Origin: Allodiplogaster sudhausi
Lineage: Eukaryota; Nematoda; Chromadorea; Rhabditida; Diplogasteridae
Assembly (NCBI GenBank): GCA_945643635.1
Contig: CALZFC010000356.1
Coordinates: 1,540,001-1,604,000, forward strand
DNA: 64,000 nt
Direction: 5' to 3'
The notes below the pieces were generated by a model. The model saw only the letters and a program-made list of their open reading frames with translations. It was not told the origin of the DNA and ran no database searches. Made by a program: the position numbers and the translations under genes. Positions 37,955-49,618 of this stretch are shown here, one piece after another. Positions within the stretch are counted from its first letter, which is position 1. Every line of letters starts with the position of its first letter.

Positions 37955-39156
37955 CCTTAGCTATCGCTATGCAGCGACTGACAGGGCAATGGCGAGAATT
38001 ACGCTGCAGCCCCAAGACTAGTTTCACACCTCAACTCTTCCCGCCCCTCTCACCGCCTCGAGGAAAACAAGCAAGCCATTTATATATGTCCAGGCTGAGA
38101 TAAGGCAAGATGCATGAGCGGAGAAAAGAGATATTTTTGCGCTTGCCAATCTTATAATTGGATGTGCCGAGCGTATCAATAGCATGATAGCATGGCTAAT
38201 GATGGAGATCGGAGAGCGGTCTAGACAAAAGAACGTGATCTGATAGGCATCTTTTGCCCGCTAGCGAATTTCCTTGGGCAAAATATTCTTGTTTTGTTTT
38301 GGCTTGGACGATTTAGCTCTGCTGATCAAGTCCGGCATATAATGTGGCAGATTTACCCTCGCTGTTTTTAGGCAATAAGGCTAACTCCCGAATCTATGAC
38401 AAATTATTTGACCATTTTCTATGCCATGGGCGTTTAACACAAACATAATTTTGCGCACCGTTCTTGATTCGTATGTTTTTTTTTGTTGATTTGGCTGTTT
38501 TTGCCATTTTGAACAGCTATTTCTTCTTGTTCGATGAATAAAGATTGGTGATAGTCTTTGCAATAAGACAAGATGGCATGGCATAACAAATGTGTTTGAA
38601 AAGTTACAAATTTGCTTACCAATAATAACGGCTTAACTGAAAATTGCACGAAAAAACACATTTTTAATTGACACTTCAGTCATCAAAACACTAAAGACGG
38701 GCTTTCATGATAAGTCGGTTTAAACTTAATTTTTTGTCTAATTCATGAAGAATATTGAATTTTTTGTCTAATTCATGAAGAGTATTGTGTTGCCACCCGA
38801 CAATTCTAGTTGTTACGTAATTTGTTAATTATAGACTATCATAAATAAACAAACACACTTCCTAAAAAAATAACAATGAAATAACCATCACATACTGTTT
38901 GTTGACAAAATTGGTGACAGCGAGTTCGTCACCCTTCGCGCAGTGTTAATCTACTAAAGGTATGAATTTCGGGTAATAGTTCAGCTGAACGAAGATCCTC
39001 TCAAAAGAAATGAACAGCTCATTAATAGAAACAGACAAGGAACATACTACAACGCACCTATCTATGCTTACTACATATTAACCATTTTTTCGGCACACGC
39101 TTCCAACTACTTATTAAAGTCTATGATTAACAAAAGCACACTATGTTTGTGCCATA
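37955..39156. other. spacer between P1 and P2
   Basis: Upstream flank of P1 shared with P2, P3 and the orphan exon. At about 38100-38420 lies the same repeated block seen at 46.7-47.0, 59.6-59.95 and 60.6-60.9 kb, beginning near GCGTATCAATAGCATGATAG. A short direct repeat (AATTTTTTGTCTAATTCATG) occurs at about 38729-38781. No gene seen. Confidence 0.5.
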
Positions 39157-41229
39157 CTAAGCACATGTCATCGTTGTAGGTGCTGCCTTCATTTGTCCGG
39201 GCACCGGTACGGTCAGATTGGGCAGGCAGACAACGGCCTTGGTCATCCTCGTGATGCCAGCCTGCCAAGAGAGGATTATTATGTCCATTTTTTGAAACAA
39301 CAAAGAAAGAATTCAGAAAAGTTTAAGGAGCCAATGTCAACTTTTTCCAGTATGGAAGAAAAAAAATGTTTTCCAGGAATTAGAATATTCCACTGTTTGC
39401 CCAATTGCTGACGATGAGAATACTTATAATAATTATCAAATCAACAGTGTGGCAACCTTCCATTTCGGGACCAGATTTTGGCCTCTCAAATTTGTTTGTT
39501 GGCATTGTATTATATGCAGAAGATGAGATTGTTATAGTAAAAGAACAAATCAGACACCAACCGCCGTGTACGAGATCATCTGCGCCGCGTTGGCGCACTC
39601 GGCAAAGCAGCGATTGCCCTTGATGACCATCTTGAACGTGGCAGGGGCCAGAGCCGTGCCGCCGACGCCCGTCATCCTGCACGACTCGCACGCGGTCGCG
39701 GCGTTTGTCGAACAAGTCGCCTTAAAGTAGCACGAAACTCAACTTCTTTCTGAATATTACTTCTCTCGAAATCACATGCTTTCTGGCCCCGTGTCAAATA
39801 AAAGGGCGCGAATTCAAGAACAAGTTTTTGCCTTCTTCAAAAAAGAGTGCCAAGGAATAAGAAACGAAAAGTATTAATTTGCTTCTTTTCTTTTTCTTTG
39901 TATTTTAAAATATGTATGTATGTAACTAAATTGTGCTGCACAAAGATTTCAGCGATCAAATACCTTGACCAGTTTAGCCGAGTTCAAACAGTAACATTGA
40001 CACTTCAAGCCAATCAGCGTGCCATTCAATCTTGCATCACTCATGCAATATTGCACCCATTTCTTCAAGTTCTACCGATCACTTTCTACGTGCACAGCAA
40101 TACAAGTAGGCGAAGCACGAAAGCGAACCTGAGTAACCGCCTGCCCATTATCGAGATTCCTCCAACCTACGCCTCGTTCGCAAAAGACGTAGTTTGTGAT
40201 CGCTGCAGTGGGCGCAGCGCCAGCGTTCTAGAAAATAGGAGAAGCATCGAGCAAAGGCACGAAATACGAGTTGGGTACGAGTTTATGTATTATTTTGCGG
40301 TCAATTTGAGCTTAATAAACTTAACTTAATTAGAAGTAAACGGATTCTCGAGTGCACCGACCGACGTGAAGATGATGCCATTCTTGCAGACAGCATTGTA
40401 CCCGCTGAAGTACTCCTCGTTCTGGTAGACGAGGTCGGCGAAGTTGGCGGTGCTGCCCGTAGGAAGCATAGCGTCGGGCAGCTGCTGGAGCGGCGGACAT
40501 TCTGGCGCCGCAGGCGTAGGTGATGCCGGGAGGGTGGCGGCTGAAGTGAGTTTGAAAACTCTCATTTGCATTCGCGCTTTTTTTCCTGACACGAGGGCAA
40601 GAGGGAGAGATAAAGTGTTCTTGAGCTAGAAACTTTCAAAAATATTAGGTAGTGACATATTCTTCGAAAGAATAGATAATTTATTTGTTTTCTGTTTATC
40701 TGTGTATTGTTCTTCTCTTTACACACGTTATCGACATTGGCATATACTAATTCACTAATGCATTGGCGTTGAAATATGAGGGGAAACTGACGATCGACCG
40801 CGCAGAACAGGCTCCTGCGATTCGCGGCTGGGGTCCACGTGCTGGCCGAGCATGTGAGTGGGCCTGACACCTCCTTCAGGAAGTTGGGAGATGGTTCATC
40901 CGGAAAAAAGGGAGGAATACAGGTTCAACGCTGTATAAAGATGTACTGAACACACCTGAAATCAGCAAGTATCCTAGTACATCGCTCGTTTTTGTATCTT
41001 TACGCTAATTTTATGATATGCAAAAAAAGGTATCTTTAAAAAAATTCTTCCCCGAAGAAGATGCCCAAATTCATCATCCCACTTACGTAGTCGAGGATTT
41101 TGTCGCCGGCCTTACAGCGAATCTCGCACTTCGTGATGATTGGCTGATAGCAGAAGGAGCCTTCTGGGCAGTAGGCGTAAAAGTCCAGCTCGGGCGTGTC
41201 GGGAACCTCTGGGCACGTGCATGTTCCGG
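39157..41229 (-). other. P2 module 3 (C-terminal)
   Basis: Exons A 41229-41087, B 40900-40792, C 40540-40362, D 40227-40129, E 39720-39562, terminal F 39261-39157. Near-identical in layout to P3 module 3. The acceptor in front of B is TTTTTTCCG where P3 has TTTTTTGAG. Intron E-F holds a decayed MITE (about 39355-39500). Confidence 0.83.
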
Positions 41230-44200
41230 CTGCAAGTCGAAGAAAAGCTCTTATCAGATGCTCTATTTTTACAAATACGCCTACCACCTCCCAGTTTTTT
41301 TTTTACAAATATTGCTGCCAACTTTGCAAAATTAATGCCTGCTGCAAAACAGTGGAATATTCGAAATTCCTTGCGAGCTAACAATAAAAATTAAAAATTT
41401 CTTCTACATAGCAACTCGCAATGTAGCACATCCAAGCAGTCGTCAACAAAAATATTGATCATAAATTTAAAACCTGGTCCGCACTGCAGATTCGTCGGCG
41501 CCTTGCTGGTGCCGAGACCGGGCGTTGGAACGACCAAGGTGGGATGGCAGCGCACCGCCTTTGTCTGCTTCGTCATCGCCATGTCCTGTCAGAGAAAATT
41601 CTTGAACAAGTATAGTATGTTAGTAGTGAAAACAGTATCTTAAATTGGAAATGGCAAGATGAGGATGAAAGGTTGGCAAAGAAAACGTACAAGAGTGTAC
41701 GTGATGACGTGTGCAGGGTCGACGCATTCGGCAAAGCAGATATTTCCGGTGGCGGCCATCTTCAGCTTGTTGGGATCGAGCGGCATGCCGCCAGTGCCGG
41801 CAACGCCGGCTTGTGAGCAAGGCATGCATGCGGCAGCTGCATTCGTCGCGCACGTTGCCTGGCAAAAGAAGAGATTATTAGAATGTTTTATGCAAAAAAA
41901 CACTGTTTATTTCTTTTAGCAATTTTCCTTTATATACATATAATTTGTTATGTATGAATCATGTGGTTATACTGACCATTTCTTTTATTCCAACATCCGC
42001 GAACCTGATTAATCGTCTGCATCGTCTCGAGATTTCTCCACCCTACGCCACGTTGGCAGAAGACGTAGTTCGTATCTGCGCGAACGGGAACCGAGCCCGA
42101 ATTCTGTGGGATATTCGATATGGGAAGGGATATGGCGTTGGGAATACACTAAATAAATGCTGAAATGTCCTATTATCATATTCGAAATACATGTGCAAAA
42201 ATAATAGTGCGCGAACCGATGTGAAGAGTATTCCGTTCTTGCAGACTGCATTGAAGCCGTTGAAGTACTCTTCGTACTGGTAGGCGAGTTCGCCGAACAT
42301 GGGGCTCATGGTGGCGGGCAGCAAAGCCGGGTTGATTTGCGTGAGTGGCGGGCAGTCGGCAGCGGCAGGCGTCGGCGTCGACGGCAGCGTGGCGGCTATA
42401 ATATTGTTTTTTTTTTATTATAATAAAAACTTTCTCACTCCTTGACTATTTCGTGATAGAAAAGTGAAAACAAAATGAAAGAATTAGGATGCTGACGATC
42501 GACGGCGCAATAAATGCTCTGGCGCCTGGCAGCAGGCGTCCATGTGCCCGCCGAGCAGGTCAGTGGCGTTTGGACTTCCTTGAGGAAGTCTGGCGCCGAC
42601 TCATCCTGAAAGTATGGTTGTTTCGACAATGAATTAGTATATACCAAGTTTGTTCTGTTTTTGTTATTAGTATATACTAAGAAGTAATATGATCTATGGA
42701 ATACACTAATTAGGAAGAGCGAGCATGTTTACTACTCAACTTACTCTGACTCTTTGCATCTATTTCGTGTATACTTACATAGTCCCAGAATTTGTCTCCG
42801 CTGTTGCAGCGAATCTCGCACGTCGTGATGATGGGCTGATAGCAGAACGAGCGCTCGGGACAGTATTGGTAGAAAGTTGCTTCGAGCGTGTCCTCAACGG
42901 CAGGACACATGCAGTTTCCTTCTGAAATTAGCGGCGATGTTTTTTTTTGCCTGACACAACGGCAATAGTACATGTGATTTTCGAACACTTTTAAATTGGA
43001 AAAATGAATAGATTACGTTGTTGAGCTTCGTGCTCTTTCAACAGAGCTTGTTGTATACATACATATATGTATGTATGCAATAATAATCTATAGTTGACAA
43101 ACCGGATTGTTTTAAATATTATATATTATCTTAAAAGAGGAAAAAACCCAAAATTTTCGCTTTTAGGATGATTCTGTGAATGTGTCCTGATTTAGCTTGC
43201 GAATGCATTAGCAAAGAACCAATTTTCTAAACTAAAAGTTAAATTAGTATTTTTCATCTGAAATGCGTTGCCTGAACATTTAAATTTTACAGTTTTCGCC
43301 AACAGAATTTTGGCCTAAGAGGCTTGTCGGAGCTAAGTTTGACCAGCGAGGGTGAAATATGGTTCCATAGGCCGAGAGAATATATGACGATACATGCACG
43401 ATTCACAACCGGACGCAAACCGCCAATTTAAAATTGTCCGGGAAAATGCTTGCTTTACGAGAGCAAGGATCTTGGCAAATTGCCATTGCTCATAACTACG
43501 GTCATTAACGAGCACGAATTTCGTGTTAGAAGTTAGCGACTTTCAATATCCTTTAATTAGCACTAATGTATCTCTTAGCAATCAATTAAGATATATCTTA
43601 ATAGTATATTTAGACATTCAATGACGTTTGAAGTTATTGGAATTTGTACACAAGCTTTAAAAAAACAAGAACCTGGCCCGCATTGCAAGTTCATCGGCGC
43701 TTTGAAAGCGCCCGCTCCAATTGTAGGCACGGCCAAATTCGGCAGACAACGCACTGCCTCCGTCTGAGATCTCATTCCGTCCTAAAATTAGGACGATGAT
43801 CATTGAACGGTCCTTGCTTCTGACAATGAGAAACACTGGGATCAATGAACCGCAGGCGACTTACGACTGTGTACGAGACGACATAATTCGGATTGACGCA
43901 CTCGGCAAAGCAGAGATTGCCCGACGCGACCATCTTGAGCTTGTTGCTATCGATAATGTTGCTCCCGCCCGTTTGGCAAGCCGCACAGACAACATTTGGA
44001 TTTGTTGCGCAGGTTGCCTGGACAACATGGATTTTTTTAGTCCAAAAGAATTTCCAGTTCAACATCCATTTTTTCCTTCTTCCTTGCTCTCTTGCTCGCT
44101 TTCTGTGATTAAAACAGGAAGCCCTCTCACCATTTCAAGGCTGCGCACTCTTTTCACTTTCAATTTCGTTTAGACAATTTTCAAACGAGCTAATCGACAG

Positions 44201-44797
44201 CGAAAGCGAGTTGATACAGCACAAGAGGTGTCCTCCATATCTCAGTCGGACCGCGTTACGGACCGAGTCGGTCCATAACCTCCATTGCACAAACCTGCGT
44301 CGCTGGCTCATTGTTATCGAGATACCAGCCCTTTCCAGCTTCGCAGAAAACGTAGTCGTTAAGAGCAAGCGTTGGCGGGCCACCATTGTTCTGCATTAGT
44401 CTTATTACCTACTGTAGTTTTATAAACAAGGAATAAGAGCCAAAAACAACTCGACCTTAATCACATTATTATATGAAATGCGCGTATAAACAATTCAAAA
44501 GTTGCGGGAATTAAAATATTTCACTTTTCACCTAATTGGAATATTAAAACGAAATTTCTGCTGACCGATGTATAGAGGACTCCATTCTCGCACAAGGCGT
44601 TGTAGCCCTTGAAGGCTTCTTCGTACTTATATCGGATGGCGCCAAAGTTGGCGCCAGAGTTGGCGGGAAGCGAAGACGCCGGCAGCTCGCGGAGCGGCGG
44701 GCAATCCGCGCTAGCCGCCGACGCTGGCAAAGGCGTCGTGGGGAGCGTGGACACTGACGACATAATACATATTATATGTACATAATATGTATATATG

Positions 44798-44828
<31 letters not shown>

Positions 44829-46499
44829 TGGAGTTTTTTAAGCAATAATTTTTATATATTTATAAATAAAATTAAATGAAGCATACCCGGCGTCGCACAC
44901 ATGAGAGTGAGACGTGACGAGGCTGGCGTCCACATTTGATTCGCCGCGCATACCAAAGGCTCCAAAGTAGTGGCGAAGCCGGTGGCCGTGCCGGCTTCAT
45001 CCTTCAATATAGCAATAAATATGCAGCCGTTTGGAGAGCAGTCTGAATGACATTACATACATACTTCTGTTTAAAATATGTCTTTAGTCAAGGAAACCGA
45101 GGATAAGAATGGGTTGCTTGACAAAATGCCATATTTCTAACATAATCGATAAGTGTATCCATGCCGTCGCACTTGATCGAGCACGGGTTATGCACCGGCT
45201 GGTAGCAGTGTTCATCCTTGGGGCAATAGGTAAAGAAGGACGCCACGGGGGTTTCGGCCACGGCAGGGCACGCGCACCTTGCTGCATAGAATCTGTTTGG
45301 ATTCTCTCTTTCACTGTCCTTTCGATTAAACGGCTAATGAAAGATTGTTTAAAGCGTCCTGAGTCCCGAACGGAATGATAGTGATGAACATAGTGCTTGG
45401 AATATTGGCAAATAAAACATTAGTTTTTTTTTAATTCCTTAATATAAAATGTAGATTCAAAAGATCTTCTTTTAATTTCAATTTTATGCGCAGTAAACAG
45501 TAAAACGACAAATTAGACACATGTTTCCTCGGATGCTTTCAAGCTGCCAGCAGTGAACAAATATTCGAACCGGTTTCAATTTTAATATTTTATATTATTG
45601 CGTTTAGAGGGTCCTCATTTTGGTCTGACAATTAGCGCTGTTGAACTTTCCTTTCCGTTCACAAGGACAGCATCTACGATTGTTTGGTTCAAAGATAGTA
45701 AAATAGAGCGGTACTTGAATGAGCAGCATCTAGTCGTGAAATGTGTTGTTAAAATTTCGCAGAGCTATGGGTGCGGAAAAAATTTGACGGATTATTGATC
45801 GACCTCATATCTCTTCCCTTCGTACAGCAAAGAAGCGAGATAAGTGCTTTTCTCGCTCGCTCTGCTAAGCGAGCCGGTTGCAAATGAAATGGAGATCTCC
45901 CGTATCTTTTAATAGGGTGTGATTAGGACAAATGCATTCCAACTATGAAATGTTCGAGAAATGCTCTTAAAACAGACAACTCTATAATTGTGTTTACTTC
46001 AAAACTATGTATGTACACGTATTAGACGATGTCAACTAAAAAAAAAAGATTTTTTACAGTCAGGCCAAAACTTTGTGCCAGAGTTGAGAATATTCCACTA
46101 ATTGCTATTTATGAGTATTGGAAGTATTGTCAATTCAGTGTTCTGACAATTTTTCCTTTCGTCAGGAATGGTAAACAATTTTCTAAAATCCTGAACAAAA
46201 TTTTCGCTTATTGCGAATAAATCCAAACTTTTTTTTAGCATCGTCTAATAGAAACATTCCCTATCATACAATCAGAGTTGCACTCCTGCAACCTCTAGCG
46301 AAGTTGGGACATCAAAGTGCTGACCATGATTGCAGGCTTCACCCCAAATGTCCTAAACCTCATTATTTCGCGTATATGTATAATATATTATAACAATAAA
46401 AATAAACCAACTTGAGGGGTCAGTAGGCTTCATTGGCATACAAGCGTTTGTGAGTGGAGATAATATAGATAGTAGTGAGATTGCAACGCATAGCAACAT
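39157..46499 (-). CDS. P2: secreted modular cysteine-rich protein, three modules (830 aa)
   Basis: Nineteen exons (signal exon plus three A-F modules) give 2493 nt in one frame including stop TAG. Same design as P1 and P3: signal peptide, about 18 Cys per module, no membrane anchor, C-terminus MTCA. A TATA box lies 44-49 bp before the start codon. Module by module it is closer to P3 than to P1, and introns are alignable with P3, so the two are recent duplicates. One splice acceptor (module 3 exon B, just above 40900) reads CCG instead of AG, which would disturb splicing unless an in-frame AAG inside the exon is used. Function unknown; an extracellular structural, surface or defence-type role is only a guess from the Cys-rich repeats. 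Confidence 0.85.
41474..42921 (-). other. P2 module 2
   Basis: Exons A 42921-42779, B 42605-42497, C 42395-42217, D 42103-42005, E 41858-41691, F 41585-41474. E is 168 nt, with Gly-rich QAGVAGTGGMPLDPNKLKM, shared with P3 module 2; F has three extra bases (MAMTKQTK) as in P3. Confidence 0.85.
43673..45281 (-). other. P2 module 1
   Basis: Exons A 45281-45142, B 45001-44887, C 44753-44566, D 44390-44295, E 44017-43865, F 43781-43673. D (96 nt) and E (153 nt) are each shorter by whole codons than in P1 and P3, so the frame is kept. An AT/GT dinucleotide run (about 44764-44830) lies in intron B-C. Confidence 0.85.
46022..46249. mobile_element. palindromic MITE in P2 intron 1
   Basis: Inverted ends TTAGACGATGTCAAC... 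/ ...GCATCGTCTAA around a partly self-complementary interior that includes GAATATTCC. It belongs to a group with 51086-51309, 52814-53063, 59264-59482 and decayed copies at 48811-48912 and 49411-49618. Confidence 0.7.
46412..46499 (-). other. P2 signal-peptide exon
   Basis: 88 nt, ATG at 46499, encodes MLLCVAISLLSILSPLTNAC then MPMKPTDPS, donor GTTGGT. Only a few differences from P1. Confidence 0.87.
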
Positions 46500-46542
46500 C
46501 CTTAATTGCATCTAGCCAGAGACTCACCGATCGGCTCGGTGG

Positions 46543-46548
46543 TTTATA
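46543..46548 (-). promoter_or_regulatory. TATA box of P2
   Basis: Minus strand reads CCTTATAAACCACCGAGCC; the TATAAA lies 44-49 bp before the ATG, with TCGGTGAGTC, an initiator-like site, between. The layout is shared with P3 (TATAAT) and with the orphan copy on the plus strand. Inference from position and conservation. Confidence 0.6.
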
Positions 46549-47686
46549 AGGCGATAGCGAGAGGACGCGTTCGTGGAGAGCCCAAGCCCAAGGCGAGCTT
46601 CACACCTTAACTCCGCCTCCTCAGGTCTCGAGTCAAAACTTGCAAACCATGGTGGATATACGGATATGGCCGGGTAGAGTTATGGCCTGAAGCAGGAACG
46701 AGAGCTTTTTTGCGTTCGCCGTCTATAGTTTGAATTGGCTAGCGTATCAATAACACCGGAGATGAGAGTGCGTCCTGGACCAATAAGCTGCTATGAACCT
46801 AATCAACAGACTGCGCTAGTGAGCATCATTCATTCCCCCTCCCTCCCCGAACTGCTTTGGAGGCACTATACACTCATTTTCAAACTTGCACTCTTATTTT
46901 TGTGTCAAATGACACGGAGAGAAAGACAATTTGTAATTGGCTTCACCTTTTGGATAAACTGCCTAAACCGATGATAAAATATGAACTGATCGAAAGTGGA
47001 ACAGGGGATTTTCATGATACTGTCAGTTTAGATGTTTTTTGCTCAACTTCTATTGTGTTGTCTCTCGACAAATCTGGCCTTTACCTAAATGTTTAAATTG
47101 CAGACCGCGGTCAAGAGAAAGAAAATAAGCTTTGGTACTTGCAAACATAAATAAAAATAACTTAATCGTCAAATTTTGGCACCAAAATCAATTTGCCCTT
47201 TCCATAGAAATTTGCTGGCATGACTAACATAAGCGAAGCGGATGCCATTATGGCAGGCAAAGGGAGATGGAAAGGGAATTCGCAATTTCCTCAACTTGGT
47301 TGAATTTACAAAACCTCATGCACTCCAACCAGAACCGGATATCTCGAGATTCGTGTCAGCAGCTAGCATACTTTCACTTTTCTAGCTTTAACACCTCACG
47401 CTCTCTCCTTTTTCTCCTACTCATTTTGCTTCCTTCATTGCAAGTTTGGCCTATCTCTCCAATAGTCCCGTCTTATCCTGCTGATTTTTTGGTGCGGTCG
47501 TGTCACTTGAGTTGGATTTCTTCATGACTAAAATCCATTTATCACGTTCAACACAAATAAAAGAGCAATCTGCATGCATTCAAAAGCGAATAACAGTTTA
47601 GTAGGCAAATTCACGTTCTAAGCTTCTTTCATACCTTAAGACTAGCAACTAACGTGTTATCATAGTTGAGAGAAAAAAAGATAAAA

Positions 47687-47830
47687 TCAATTAGCACCGA
47701 AGCGATGAAGAAAGTACTGGGCGTGTTTCTTTGCCGTCATCATGCCAACATTAAACTCTGCTGTGATCTCGCCATCGTCGACTGGGACAGCCCGAACGTT
47801 CTCTTCCTGGTATCTGATTGCACTCGCCAT
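47687..47830 (-). CDS. possible small ORF, 47 aa, unknown
   Basis: ATG at 47830 to TGA at 47687. The sequence (NVRAVPVDDGEITAEFNVGM in the middle) is mixed and not low-complexity, unlike most short frames nearby. It resembles nothing I can name. Only the 3' part is conserved in the duplicated DNA at 62.89 kb and the frame is not kept there, which argues against selection. Could instead be one exon of a longer gene or chance. Confidence 0.2.
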   Translation of the reverse strand: MASAIRYQEENVRAVPVDDGEITAEFNVGMMTAKKHAQYFLHRFGAN

Positions 47831-47898
47831 TCCGGTCGGTCATTCTGCTGAAGACAGGAAGACATTTGGAGGTTCCGAATCAGTTGATGAAGGAGAGC

Positions 47899-47901
47899 AA
47901 G

Positions 47902-47948
<47 letters not shown>

Positions 47949-48062
47949 GAGAGAGATAGAGAGAGAGAGAGGAAGAGAGAGATAGAGAAAAGAGAAAGAG
48001 GGATAGAGAAAGAGATATAGAGAAAAAGAGAACGAGACAGAAAGAGAAAGAGAGCGAGGGAG

Positions 48063-48107
<45 letters not shown>
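47899..48107. repeat. long GA microsatellite
   Basis: About 200 bp of GAGA/GAGAAA. The Arg-Glu-rich plus-strand frame across it is an artefact. Confidence 0.92.
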
Positions 48108-48109
<2 letters not shown>

Positions 48110-48435
48110 TAATGAAATACCGACGTTTTCTAACGGTTTAGGCCAAATAGTATGTGTGACATGTGATTCATATTTATATTTACAAGTGCCTATGTATGCC
48201 TATAATTCACACAATATATGTAGGTAATGTCTATACTCCAATTATAAGATCGTCAAACGCGCAAGCGCCTTCACTTCTCCGCTCATACCTCAGCTCTGCT
48301 TGTTTCTACAGAGCCCAATATCGATTGGCTTGCAAGTTTGCCTTGAGGTGGAGAGATGGGGAGGGGGGGGGGGAGGAGGAATTGAGGTGTGAAACTCACC
48401 TGGAGTTCCTGCGCAGTGCTTCCTCTCATTGCCAC

Positions 48436-48441
48436 TTATAA
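48436..48441 (+). promoter_or_regulatory. TATA box of the orphan signal exon
   Basis: Plus strand CTTATAATCACGACCGAGCC, essentially identical to the P3 promoter in reverse orientation, about 50 bp before an ATG. Confidence 0.5.
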
Positions 48442-48487
48442 TCACGACCGAGCCTATCTGTAAGTCGCTAGTTTGCAGTAATCAAGG

Positions 48488-48586
48488 ATGCTGCTATGCG
48501 TTGCAATCACTCTGCTCCTCATTGCATCGCCACTCACAGAAGCTTGTATGGCCATGACGTTAACTGACCCCTCAATGGTTTTATAA
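48488..48586 (+). pseudogene. orphan P-type signal-peptide exon, inverted copy
   Basis: Encodes MLLCVAITLLLIASPLTEAC then MAMTLTDPS, clearly a P-gene first exon on the opposite strand. The donor GTTGG of the other three copies is lost (reads AATGGTTTT) and the frame ends at TAA after 32 codons. The surrounding 48.2-49.6 kb is an inverted copy of about 59.2-60.7 kb. Downstream on this strand only fragments of exon C remain (50189-50345). As it stands it could encode only a short secreted peptide. Confidence 0.75.
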
Positions 48587-49010
48587 AAATAAATTATATT
48601 TTTACTTATTATATATTTAGATACAAATATATTTTTCAAACTATGATTTTGACTTCTTATTCAATGCATTGATCAGAGGAAACATTTCGGGAAATTAAGA
48701 AACACAGATCACTTGGGGTGCTAAATATAATAATCATGGTAGGCACTTATTTGTCATGAACCTGTTCGAAGCTACAGGAGTAACTCTGAATTATGATAGA
48801 TAATGTTCATAACGATGCCAACAAAAACTAACTGGGCTTTTATTTTTCAGAATACGCGAATATTGCGCCGTAGAATTTAGAGTATTCCATTGTTTGCAAT
48901 TCCTGACGATAGATTAAAAAAAATTCTCAGATCGCCGCATTTCGATCACGGCTTATGTTTTCATCTCGCTTCACGCCAGTGCGGCCAAAAGGTGAAGCAA
49001 AGTACAAAGA

Positions 49011-49049
49011 GCATAGTCTCTCCGTGTCAATGACACGGAGAGACTATGC
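49011..49049. repeat. 39-bp perfect palindrome
   Basis: Two 19-bp arms (GCATAGTCTCTCCGTGTCA and its complement) around one base. One arm is the CACGGAGAGA motif found in the repeated upstream block of all P genes. Confidence 0.9.
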
Positions 49050-49410
49050 TAGAGACTAAGCGGGTGTAAGATCGAGAGAAAATAGAAAGAAGATTTATTG
49101 CCCAATGCAATCCGCTTGTGAGGCCAATAAAACGATGCTCATGTACGCAAAAAAATGATTAGATTGACAACAGCTGTTTTTGGTCTAGGCCGGTCTCCGA
49201 TCTCCGTTAATAGCATGCTATCGCGTCATTGATACGCTAGCCACCTCCAACCAAACTTGGCCAATGCAAAAACAAAACCGTCATGCCTCATGCCTTTTCT
49301 GTGCGGCAGCAAAAAGATTTAGGGATATAGAGAAGTGATTAATCCTATGTCGGTTAATTGTGCTGAAAGGTGTTGCAATGATGGCTATTTTTGTGCTGAA
49401 AGGTGTTGCA

Positions 49411-49618
49411 ATGAAGATTATTTTCAGAATAAGTAAAAAGTTTGACCAGTAATTTAGAATATTACACATTCCTGATGATGGAGAACATTGTAAAAACGAT
49501 AATTTGAAAATCATTCCTATTCTCATGAATAGCAAACAGTGGAATTTTCTAAATTCCGGTACAAACTTTTCGCTTATACTGAAAGAATCTAATGTTTTTG
49601 TTGACATCGTCTTATATG
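49411..49618. mobile_element. decayed palindromic MITE
   Basis: Right end TTGTTGACATCGTCTTATATG and an interior with AGTGGAATTTTCTAAATTCC match the MITE family at 46022, 51086, 52814 and 59264; the left end is worn. A second half-copy lies at 48811-48912. Confidence 0.5.

Larger units (their letters stand above)
46549..48435. other. P2 upstream flank, duplicated DNA
   Basis: The segment 46.6-47.75 kb is a diverged copy of 60.4-62.95 kb: matching blocks at 46840-46980 and 60730-60860 (CACGGAGAGAAAG), 47340-47540 and 61380-61560 and 62470-62650, and 47705-47735 and 62893-62925 (TGTTTCTTTGC). No firm gene; one 47-residue frame is listed separately. Confidence 0.55.

Noticed and set aside
47742..48020. 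Arg-Glu repeat protein on the plus strand
   Set aside because: It is a translation of the GA microsatellite.
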